Positions 52,218-61,816 of a DNA stretch of 64,000 bases are shown here, piece by piece; position 1 is the stretch's first letter; each line of letters starts with the position of its first letter. The notes below the pieces were generated by a model, which made no database searches, had not been told where the DNA came from, and saw nothing but the letters and a program-made list of their open reading frames with translations. The position numbers and the translations under genes are program-made. This stretch comes from Neodiprion pinetum (taxonomy: Eukaryota; Arthropoda; Insecta; Hymenoptera; Diprionidae), in contig NC_060238.1 of NCBI RefSeq assembly GCF_021155775.2, positions 3,396,001-3,460,000 on the forward strand. Reading direction: 5' to 3'.

Positions 52218-52799
52218 CTGAATACTTCATTTTTTCAAACCCTTTCGTAAATCGATGTGGAATGACGAAGAACTCTCGGTTCTCTGACCCGATCCGTCCT
52301 TTCTCCTCGTTCAGTTCTTCCTCCGTCTCATCTTGTAGGGTACCGAGCCTGGAGCGTTGTTGCTCACCTCGTAGTGCAGTGTTGCACACGGTAGCCCCCG
52401 AATTAATTATCACGTAATTAAGAGCCCTGACTGAACCATAAAAGAGGCACATGAGGTCCGCAGGCTCCCACGACTCTTGTATCGTCTTGGGCTTGGGCAC
52501 GATCTATGCTGCAGTTCATGTTGGTTCACACATCCGCCTCCGTGTCAGCTGTAACTCACCGAAGGGCGATGATGGATTTGAAGAGCGAGGGAGACGGACG
52601 AACCGCGGAACAACCGGTGCAATTCTATTTGCAAAAACAAAGTTTACACCGGACAAATAGATGAGGATCCGCCAACACCGTTCGGTATCATCGCCGTTGA
52701 GTGGCCAGTCAGAACGAAAAAGCGCAATCCGAACTTTGCTCTCACCTTTTTTTGGTCAACTGTTTCCCCCTTCTGAATCTCCACGCTTATGAAGTTCAT
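52218..52799 (-). CDS. possible multi-exon gene on minus, unknown product (5' part)
   Basis: On the minus strand four short segments are bounded by good splice sites and keep one reading frame. Exon 1 is 52799-52746 (ATG, 18 codons, donor AAG|GTGAGA). Exon 2 is 52624-52560 (acceptor after a T-rich tract ending AAATAG, donor TTCG|GTGAGT). Exon 3 is 52426-52368 (acceptor TCAG, donor CGAG|GTGAGC). Exon 4 is 52283-52218 (acceptor GGTCAG, donor TCAG|GTATGG). Phases run 0, 2, 1, 1. The ~80-residue product has no motif I recognise and would continue leftwards. A better-context ATG one base upstream of the chosen one lies in another frame and gives only 15 codons, and exons 3-4 could also be read through unspliced. 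Low confidence. Confidence 0.22.
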
Positions 52800-53882
52800 C
52801 CATTTTCTTTCTTATATACTTACGTTACATCCTGACTCATGTAGGTACCTACTGTTCCCATCAGTGTTCACAAAACGAACTATGTGTGTGGAAAGTAGTG
52901 TTCATGTAGCAGATTTTAATGGGCAAAGTTGAGAAATGCGACCTACACGGTATTCGGACGATTCGCAATAATCGTCATGTAATTCCACGAATCATTATGA
53001 TACAACTAAAATAAATTCCCCATTAGTTACAGTAACTGAACTAGTTCTAACCACGTTGGAATGGTGTCCAGTGGTCCTGGAAACATCCTTGAATTTATCT
53101 CGTGTCCTGGAAATATTCTATTTCTAAATTTTACGAAGCATTGGTCCTAAGAAAAAAAACTGTGATACACAGATTGAGTAGAATATATTTTTCGCGGTCA
53201 CGTTTTGTTAGAAGAAAGAACTTTATACACCATAATCATCATTTTGGTGTATTTTTTATTGTTCTTGAATATCCTTGAAATTTCCTGGAAATATCCTTGA
53301 ATCTGTTACGGATTTTTTCACCGGACACCATGGTTGGTCTCGGTTAGTTGGAAAGGCCGGTCCGGGACAGGAGTGTGACTCAAAATCACTTCAGCTTCAT
53401 CTTCATAATAGAACAAAGCTTTCCCTGCTCTCGGATGTGTACAGTATACACAGAATACACATTATACAGATGCTGCATCCGTTGAACGTCTGCGGAGTAG
53501 GTGCTTATAATAAATGCTGCATCGTGGAGGAGAAACGAATGGTAACGCAACGTCGTAGGTGTCGAGCCTGGGCCTCGAAAATGGAATAAAGCGTGGTCTA
53601 TGGCCGGGCCTCGGGTAGGTGTATACTAATTGAAGGGCCGGTTGTGGCCGTTTGGCGCTGGTCCCAGTCCGAGCCTTCGGGACCGAGTCCCTCCGTCCCG
53701 GTCCTCGTGCGGCTTACGGTAGCTGCGGATACCGGGTGATTAGCACCTCCCCGGGTCGTAGGATGCAAACGGACGATGAACAGCCTCGCGGAGAGAGTCG
53801 AGGACCCACGGACCACACACGATGACCAGAACTACGATCCCGTCTTTCCCAAACAATTCCTCGAAACGCTAACTTGAAACAG
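52800..53882. other. intergenic or intronic, no gene supported
   Basis: 53.3-53.85 kb is GC-rich and could hold upstream exons of the plus-strand candidate that follows; I could not single one out. No transposon ends seen. Confidence 0.35.
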
Positions 53883-54850
53883 GGAATTATCGTTATTCTG
53901 TGCCCATGCGAAACCTTCGACTGCTGGACACACGATGTTGGAGTTTGCACAGGATTCATTCCCGCCGAACTGTTACAACAGTGTGGTTACAGTCTCTATC
54001 CGGAAGTAGTGCTGCAACTGGGCGAAACAATCCTGAAATGTTCCTCAGGGTGAGTTTAGTCAGGAAAATCTACCGACCCTGATTGTGGAATCGATATTCA
54101 TAAACCAAATTTGAATTCCATGTTGTATCTATTTTCTCTTCCCTTGAGTTGTTGGGATTGTGTGATCTAAATCTCTTAACTCTCAATGTCGTCATGACCA
54201 GGTTGTATAGAAAATTCAGTACTATATGGAAACGATACCTAATTCTGATCGAGAAGATCGATATTCCACTGAAGGAATTGCAGAAGCAAAGTTGAACTCT
54301 TCTGACTAGAAATTGAAACCACAGTGTCAACTTTTAAGTTAACCAGATCGTAGTCTGACGCATTAGAATGAAGAATCCATAATAAATACGAACATTTTAT
54401 TGCTCTTGGATCCCTGAGAGATTCCGTGCGGGTGATCGAATGTCTGAATTGACTCGGCGATCGGGTCGTCTCGTCCTGATAGAGACTGGCCAGGACACTG
54501 GAGTCTGGAGGGTCGGTGTACCGCGGCCAGATACAGCTCGGCGAAGTGCACGTCACAGTGTCATTCCAGGTCCCTGTGGTTCCGTGGTCCGTTCTGATGG
54601 AGTGCCACGGATGGTGGCGGCCGGTTGGTACGTGCGAAGAGCACTTGAGAGTGGAGTTGAGTGGATCCGAGGACCGGACCGCGGTGTGCGAGACGAAGCA
54701 TCTCGACATGGGTGGTCCATTCTTCTCCGCGGTTCTTATTTCTGTCTTAGGAACGCGTCTCGGCTTCGCCTTCCAAAAGGCGAACCGTCGATGTCTTGTC
54801 CAAGCAGCGCCGAATCCGGAGACGTAACCAAAATCCAGGCGGAACGATGA
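53883..54850 (+). CDS. candidate cysteine-rich secreted protein, 5' end not found
   Basis: Exon a, 53883-54049, has a CTAAC branch-like site and CAG before it and GTGAGT after it. It encodes 55 residues rich in Cys, Trp and Gly (for example LCPCETFDCW and QQCGYSLYP). Exon b, 54483-54569, follows GATAG and joins in phase 2, giving KCSSGDWPGHW...GRC and three more Cys. The C-x3-GDW-x-G...C pattern loosely recalls the end of a sushi/CCP module. Exon c starts at 54751 after a clear pyrimidine tract and CTTAG; in the same phase it runs to a TGA at 54848. In another phase exon c runs to 55000-55002 with a basic then acidic tail, so the 3' end is unsettled. Exon b's donor (CAG|GTCCCT) is weak. No start or signal peptide was found. 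The family is not identified. Confidence 0.3.
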
Positions 54851-55002
54851 AAACGTGGATGCGAATCCTTCCGCAAGTTTCCAAACTACGCAACGTGATG
54901 CAAAGGACACAGACCGGAAAGCTTCACCCCGACGACTACGATCACGATACGACCGCGTACGAGATGAAAAGAATGGAGGATGAATTGGATGAAGTTTATT
55001 GA

Positions 55003-56678
55003 AAAATTTCTTTTTCACTCGCTTGCTGCAGAGGAATTATACGAGTAGGCGAGACAATGCTCAGGAATGACTTTCGTTTCACTCGGTTCTTCGTTTGGAT
55101 CCAGTCTGTATAACCGGTTGAGTATTAAGCGTGCCACTTGGCCGATCCGACTGTCAGTTATTTTCGAGTATAATCAGACGGTGGTGCAACTTCTCAGATG
55201 ATGGTGAAATTATCCCTCGCGGATTTTCACTACTCGACGTACGGATGATTCGCGAAACCATGAAGTCTGCACTGGGTATGCAATGACTACAAGCTCTCTT
55301 ATCGAACTACGCTAAAAGGTTGGGAAATTTTTTAGCAATAACGGAGCTGAGCTGATTTGTCAACGACGTCGTTTCGGCGACCCGACCGGGTGCTTCAAGA
55401 GTCTAGACCACTTAGGAGGGTCCGGAGCAAGGGCGTAACTCAGCATCGACGGAACCTTGGACAGCAATCATGGCCAGGCTTTATGGGTCTTCGGATTCCA
55501 GGCCGCGTTGAGAGCGTAATGCGTTGCCAAAGAGACGCGCAAACACCTTTCGCAATTCGAGCTGCTGGCGCGTTTATAAATTCGAGATATGGCGTGCCGG
55601 TATTGCGTATTCATAATATCTTCCCGTCCGTGAGATGTGATAAGAATTACATGGAGGTAGATACGCAGGAAAAGAGAGGAGCTCGAGACGTCGGTGCTTT
55701 TTTTTTTGCAGCACCTGGGTTACGACAGATGGACGGACTGACTCACGTACTCTCTTCACTCCTGCTCAAGACTCTTCACGACACTTTCGCACTGATCGCA
55801 GTCCTTGCCATTACCCCGATAGATACTCTCGTATCATCCTTCGGGCTGTTAATTTGCATCAGGATCATCACGGAATGAATATTAACAATTGTGAAATAAT
55901 TTGGAAAGGATGAAACAGCACCGGGTGATTTGAGTTGAAGGAACATTGCGGACATTTTTGAGAACGGAATTTCGACAGTAATAATCCGCGATTTCGACGT
56001 GGAGCGAAGTCTCGAATTCCAAATTTGGAATCTACGAAACGGAGAGACTAGCGGAAGTTTTTTGTTTTTTTTTTACCACTCTAGCCTCGCGACCTCAACT
56101 CAGTTTTTTGTACTGTTCAATGCCACTAGACTCTCAGTGGAAGTAAACAGGCGTAAAAAATCAATCAGCATAAATTCTTCAAGCACCCAGAGGTCAACGT
56201 GCGGACTGAAATCAAGAGCGAGGATCACCATATTCGTTGCGTTGAAACTTTGGGTACCGTATAATATAATATATAACCAAAATCATTCGGGGTGCATGGC
56301 CAGAGATTGCCGAGGGTAGACCATAAAATACGTATTATCGGTCCCGGGGCAGCGCTGTGACGCCAGGGTGGATATACTTGGAATATAAAACATATGAGGC
56401 TCCCTGGGAATCTCGTACGAGAATGTAGCGTCACGCTCAGAAGTCAGTGATAACAGTAGCTCTCATCCTCGGCCTCACCAACACCATTCAAAGCCCGTAA
56501 CTCAACCTAGAAATTTTTCTGCGGAAGTAATTACAGATTACTGTTTATGTCAAGGGGATTTTCCCCAGTCAGGAGTTTGCAAAAAGCGATTTATGTTTAA
56601 ATTTCATTTTCGTAATTTATGTAAGACACAGAAAATTTCATGTCGGTCCAACAAACATTCTTCCCAGAGCGTTTGAAA
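55003..56678. other. intergenic, no gene supported
   Basis: The plus-strand frame at 55357-55878 is long for chance (173 codons from a non-ATG start) but shows no domain. The rest has short frames only. Confidence 0.35.
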
Positions 56679-56831
56679 GTGATTTTGAAACTTTGAAGGC
56701 GTTTTTCTAAAATCCATGTTTGCAAAGTCGGTGAGAAAGATTTCTCGGAAACGGTTTAAACGATCGGTCTCAAAATTTTTACACAAGCTTTATGAATATA
56801 TTTTTCAGTCCTTGATCGAAGATTTTTTCTC
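56679..56831 (+). repeat. dispersed 155 bp repeat, copy 2
   Basis: Same order of blocks as 24941-25093 (TTTTGAAACTTTGAA, CAAAGTCGGTGAG, AAGATTTCTCGGAAA, TGAATATATTTTTCAGT, TTGATCGAAG), same orientation. Noncoding. Confidence 0.75.
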
Positions 56832-58704
56832 ACCGATAAATATTTTCCATTTTATAGACAAATTGAGGCGAAAATTTTTATGGAAAATCGAAATTTTTTT
56901 TTTTGTGAAGCCACCGTTTTGTTACTTGTTAATATTCCGTTTACTCCTTAGATCATAGACCAGACAATACCTTGTATTAACTAAATCTTTTTTGTATTTC
57001 CATTTCCGATGATTCAGTCCGGAAATATCTGGCTCGCCACAAGACGCTGTTTTTAGAAATACTTTGGAAGATCGACTATAGCAGCTTTAAAAATCATTAT
57101 TTTTACAAATAAAAAATATCAGAATAAATTTCAATCTTACCTCAAGATGTATATAAATTTTTATACTGTTTTCGCCCTCATGACATGTTATAATCACTCA
57201 ATGATTTAAACTCATTCACTCTAACCGTGCCATTCTGTGTTGTTAAATGATAGTCAAATTACCTCCATAAGGTATCTATTAAAAACCATATCAAGACTCC
57301 AAATTTTCAGTTGCGAAAATCACTGATCTATCCTCCGGAATTCACTTTATAAATCTACTTCATTCTCTACGTACATCTTCCATTTCTGGTGAATGACGTA
57401 TCCTGAGAAAGGTTCAAATCTGATTTTAGCAGCTGTTTGGCCGGCGTTTAAACGCAATTTTTATCGCGTCCTGGTCGAGAACTGTTTTCAGCAATATGGC
57501 CGATCCATCATGGCGCTTTCCCGCGGATGACTCGAGACACCCTGGTGGTTTCTGCACCTCGCGGACGTTGTAAGGGGTGGTCGCCCCGTCTGCAGGGTGG
57601 GTGCCTGCTATTCTCAGATAAGGATGGACCCTATATCCTACGTTTGCCTGCTCCATGTTGTGTACCCGGTCCGGTTTCCCTTACATACTTTGTCCTCACA
57701 GTACTCTGCACGTCGCGCGTCCCAGCAAAAGATGAGAACAACCCTCGGGTACGATCAAAACATATTTTTATTTTTTTTTTTTAAGTTTTCTTTTGAAACT
57801 TCAAGGTTTCATCAAAAATCTTATTCCATATAATTCTTTTCTGGCAATTCTATGGTTTTAACAGATTTGTAAAGAAATATTTTGTATGTCGTACCGAGAA
57901 TTTGTAATTGTTTATTTAAAATGGTAGAGAACAACGAGGAGAAGAATATTCACAGGAATTGAATCACAGTATAGCCGAAAATGGTTGGAAACTGTTTGAA
58001 AATCGTTGAAAATCATTGATAATGAAAAAATGTGCAACAAAACGATTGTTGAAAATAGTTTCAAAAATATCGAAAGTGATCGATAATAGAGAAAAAACTA
58101 GAAGCATGTCTACGGTTCTACCAAAGTCGAAAAAAACAATGACGAATTGTTTGATAATCGCCAAAAAAGCAACATAATGCAAAACTTCACTGCCATTAGC
58201 AAAAATTGAATTATTAAAGTGACCTAAAATCACAAATGAATGACAAATTGGTTGAAAGTTGTTTTTTTTTCCGTAAAAATTGTTCATTTTTTAACTAATT
58301 GAGAATATTTATGAAATTTATATAGATTGTTGAGTAAAAAATTAGGTCCATTCGCGAATACGAGACTACGAAAAATGACGGATTGAAATTTGTTCGAATG
58401 CGGGTTTTGTTCGAATCTTTCGTTACGTGTAACCCTTAGCTAGCTGGTGCGAACGGTAGAACGCGACACACCACTGAATAATAAAGATCCCTATCAGCGA
58501 GTGCCATCCCACAGAGGTCGACCGCAAGGAATAATGCCTATTTAATTATTATCTAACCGCTGAGAGATACGGCATGAATTTATAATTGCATAATGATTTA
58601 TTTAGGGTCAAGCCACCCACCAAACCTATCTACCCCCGTGTCTGCTTATACCCACAAAATCACCTCTCTAACGCCACATCGCATCGCCACGATCCGTATA
58701 CATG
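56832..58704. other. intergenic, no gene supported
   Basis: 57.42-57.75 kb is GC-richer with overlapping frames on both strands; the rest is AT-rich. No gene supported. Confidence 0.4.
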
Positions 58705-59131
58705 CACTGAGAAAAATTTCATTTGTTACAGTAACTAGAAAAATTCAGTAAAACAGGTATCGTTAAAAAAACTGTTAGAATATTGTTGGAATTACGAAAA
58801 ACGAGGTACGCCTAACCATTTTGCGCTATCGCCGATCCTTTTTTGGTAATTACAACGCAAAATCAGTTTGTGAGGTTTACTCTACTTTTTTAGCTAAACA
58901 AGGCTTTAACGTCAATTTATTCTTGCGCAAGCATTAAATTTTCGCAACAGTTGCAAGAAAATCTAGTAACAGTGATCGTAATGAGTAAGAATAGTAACGG
59001 ATACTAGACTTTCTAGTAACAAATAGAAAACTAATATCCATTTTCCACCTAGAATTATATTTTGCGATTTTGGAAAAAAGGAAAATAGTTAAGAACTGAG
59101 CGGTAACCGGAACTAAACATCTCTCTCAGTG
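58705..59131 (-). mobile_element. CACTG-end MITE, copy 7 (complete)
   Basis: Starts CACTGAGAAAAATTTCATTT and ends CATCTCTCTCAGTG followed by TA. The internal blocks are all present (GTTACAGTAACTAG, AGGTATCGTTAAAAAAACTG, AATCAGTTTGTGAGGTTTAC, CGCAACAGTTGCAAG, ACGGATACTAGACTTTC). It lies about 300 bp upstream of the first TRNT1 exon, so it may sit in that gene's promoter region. Confidence 0.87.
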
Positions 59132-59433
59132 TAGAGTTAAATAAAAATGAAAGTTTACGGTGATAGCAAAAAACAATTTTGAATTAAACATTACGCGCTA
59201 GAGTTTGCCAACTTTGACTTTGGCGATTTTTGGCATAAGATCAGCCAATTTAATCTTATTGGAGTTTGCTTAAAGATGACCAGAAATTTGAGAGAATTAA
59301 AAAATGACGTACAATGTAAAGGTTAGGAGGATTTTATTTTTTTTTTACGGTCTGTTACATGAGAAAGGTGAGGTAAAAGGTGATCCTAAATACGTTACGT
59401 AATTTAAGTACAGCCTTTAGCAATAAGTTAAGA

Positions 59434-59553
59434 ATGCTGTGTTACCGACGCGGTACGCGTTCGAATCCTTCGAAATATGAAAACGTACGCATGGCGCCAT
59501 CTCCTGTCAACTTTGCAGAATCTCGTGTTTCTCGCTCGACGCTTCGAGCTTCG
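59434..59553 (+). CDS. TRNT1 5' exon, putative mitochondrial leader
   Basis: Two in-frame ATGs (59434 and 59491) open a frame that ends at the donor TTCG|GTAACT (59554). Splicing in phase 0 to the acceptor TTTCAG before 60356 continues as GATSYSAERWKASK into the TRNT1 protein at its ATG (60398). The leader adds 54 residues (from 59434) or 35 residues (from 59491). It is rich in Arg and Ser with few acidic residues, as in mitochondrial presequences. The upstream ATG has A at -3; the second has C at -3 and G at +4. Without splicing the frame ends after two more codons. Producing mitochondrial and cytosolic enzyme from one gene by alternative starts is known for yeast CCA1 and is expected for this family. 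The intron is 802 bp. Confidence 0.6.
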
Positions 59554-60355
59554 GTAACTTGACAAATCCCAGAGATTTTACACAAGTTTTCTGAAGAACG
59601 TAACGCGAAACAATGGAAGTTGGTTGAATTCTATTCAACCATGATAATCACTTGTTCGTTTGTAAAATACATTAAATATCTCAAACATTCTTCACGTCGC
59701 GTCCCGACTCGCGTAAGTTTTATATCATATTTACTAGTCGGTATGCGGCATGACAAGTTTTAGGTTAGAATAAGCTCTGTTGTTACTTTAGATTTACTGT
59801 CGCAAGGTGTTAACCGCAAGCTATAACCTAAAAGCTAAGCTAACCCAATCACTGTTAAAAACAATTAACTCATCTTTAATTAAATCACAGTAAATAAATA
59901 TTATCCTTCCAACCGTCGTCCGCTCGTTGTTTTTTTCGTTTCCAACATAACCTAATATTACATCCAGTTCTTAGACTCACAAATATCGTTATTATATGCT
60001 TTTGAAATTCTATTCTTGTGTTTAGTTCGTGTATTTGAATTTTTCTGTATTTTACTAAATTATATTTTTTCTTCAATGTATCAGTTATTAGAAATTCGAT
60101 TTTTACCTAATTTTATCTTTTATGCAGTGCCATCAGAACACCAAAGCGTATTTCGTTATTCGTTTTTCGCCCAAGAAAAAAAGAAAAAAAAAAAAACCAC
60201 TTAGAAATTTGAAAATTCTGGCGCAGTTTCGAATCAGAATGATTCCTGACCATAACAGTAATGACATAATCGATTTGGCGGTCTTTTTTACACCTAACCT
60301 AACTTTCGATCTTTAAACAAGAAGGCCAGCAATAAATTTACCTCAATGATTTCAG

Positions 60356-61690
60356 GGGGCGACGAGTTACTCGGCGGAGCGTTGGAAGGCGTCAAAAATG
60401 GAAGGAGAACAGGCCCCAGCATCGCGGGATGACCCGGTAATAATGAAGCTCGATACGCCTGAATTCCGAACGATATTCACGCCGGAATTGAAGACACTAG
60501 CGGGTCTCTTCGAGAAGTATAACTACGAGATTCGAATAGCGGGAGGAGCGGTGCGGGACATCCTGATGGGTATCCGACCTAAGGACTTGGACTTTGCGAC
60601 GACGGCTACACCAAACGAGATGAAGGATATGTTCACAAAGGAGGAGATCCGTATGATAAACATGAAGGGCGAGCAACACGGTACGATAACATCGCGTATA
60701 AACGACGCTGAGAACTTCGAGATAACAACCCTGAGAATCGACGTAGCGACGGACGGGCGTCACGCCAAGGTTGAATTCACGAAGGATTGGAAGCTCGACG
60801 CGAATCGTCGGGACCTAACGATAAACTCGATGTTTCTCGGGCTGGACGGAACGGTCTACGACTACTTCTTCGGCTACGAGGATCTGAAAAAGCGGCGAAT
60901 CGCCTTCGTCGGTAATGCAGAGACCAGGATCCAGGAGGACTACCTCAGGATCCTGAGGTACTTCCGATTCTACGGTCGCATCGCCGAAAATCCTGACGTT
61001 CATGACGCCGCGACCCTCGAGGCCATTCGCCGGAATGTTCAGGGTCTCGATCGCGTCGCTGGTGAACGGATTTGGACCGAGTGGCACAAGATAATGGTAG
61101 GAAGGTTCCCCGTTGAGCTAACCACGAAGATGATCGAGTGCGAGCTTTCCAGGCACATCGGTCTCCCCGAAAAGCCCGACGTTGCGGCCTTCCTCGACGT
61201 CCACAAACGCGCCGAAGAAAACGGCGTTCGTCTTAGAGCCATCAGCCTCATATCGGCGCTCCTGAAGGATCAGGAGGAGGTTATGTTGCTCCATGGTAGA
61301 CTGAAGCTATCCGCCTTCGACAGAGACCTCGCTCTGTTTCTGGTTCAGCACCGCGTCGTTACACCATCTGAAAAACCGCTTAAAATTTATCAGAAGCTGG
61401 TTATCATGCCGAAGGGGAAGAACCAAGGTATCAAAGAGTTCGTTTGCGAGCTTTTTAGATACAGAGGTGATCTCGAGCTTCTTCGGGTGTTCGCTGATTG
61501 GCAACCACCCCGATTCCCCGTCGGAGGCGATCAGCTCAGGCAGCATGTCAAGGGTGGGAAACTCATGGGGTTGGTCATCACCAGGCTCAAGGAGAGGTGG
61601 ATTGATTCCGACTTTCAACTGGATCACGAGGAGCTTCTCAAACTTGTACCAAATATTGTTGAGGAGATTAATGATAATATTCAGAAATAA
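60356..61690 (+). CDS. TRNT1: CCA tRNA nucleotidyltransferase (TRNT1), main exon
   Basis: Adds CCA to the 3' end of tRNAs from CTP and ATP without a template, in the nucleus/cytosol and mitochondria. Numbering from the ATG at 60398 gives 430 residues, about the length of human TRNT1. It shows the class II poly(A) polymerase/CCA-enzyme head: GGAVRD (49-54), the metal-binding pair in DLDFA (D63, D65), RRDLTINSM (137-145), and the nucleotide-selecting EDxxR motif in QEDYLRILR (180-184). The neck, body and tail follow, with the late WQPPRFPVGGDQL segment. The exon starts after TTTCAG (acceptor at 60354-60355) and runs in frame from 60356, consistent with an upstream leader exon. GTCAAAAATGG is a good start context for the shorter form. 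The stop is TAA at 61688. The catalytic protein is uninterrupted and clearly GC-richer than its surroundings. Confidence 0.96.
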   Translation, partial: GATSYSAERWKASKMEGEQAPASRDDPVIMKLDTPEFRTIFTPELKTLAGLFEKYNYEIRIAGGAVRDILMGIRPKDLDFATTATPNEMKDMFTKEEIRMINMKGEQHGTITSRINDAENFEITTLRIDVATDGRHAKVEFTKDWKLDANRRDLTINSMFLGLDGTVYDYFFGYEDLKKRRIAFVGNAETRIQEDYLRILRYFRFYGRIAENPDVHDAATLEAIRRNVQGLDRVAGERIWTEWHKIMVGRFPVELTTKMIECELSRHIGLPEKPDVAAFLDVHKRAEENGVRLRAISLISALLKDQEEVMLLHGRLKLSAFDRDLALFLVQHRVVTPSEKPLKIYQKLVIMPKGKNQGIKEFVCELFRYRGDLELLRVFADWQPPRFPVGGDQLRQHVKGGKLMGLVITRLKERWIDSDFQLDHEELLKLVPNIVEEINDNIQK

Positions 61691-61810
61691 ATACTTCGTA
61701 GATTGTTTGTGTATAATCGAGAGTTTGTGTTCTAGTCTTTCCTTTCCACTTTGCAATTAATTCTCACAGTTTCATCTTACTGTTTCAATAGCTAATTGAC
61801 GCAGAATGAA

Positions 61811-61816
61811 AATAAA
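61811..61816 (+). terminator. likely TRNT1 poly(A) signal
   Basis: AATAAA about 120 bp after the stop codon, the first well-placed canonical hexamer. Another AATAAA overlaps the stop codon itself and is too close to serve alone. Confidence 0.5.

Noticed and set aside
54239..55018. 259-codon open frame on the minus strand
   Set aside because: It is antisense to plausible plus-strand exons, rich in Ser/Arg/His/Thr with no domain, and its C-terminal part crosses AT-rich noncoding sequence. It looks like a shadow frame.
59457..59470. GTTCGAATCC, a tRNA B-box look-alike
   Set aside because: Upstream sequence does not form a cloverleaf, and it lies inside the proposed TRNT1 leader exon.
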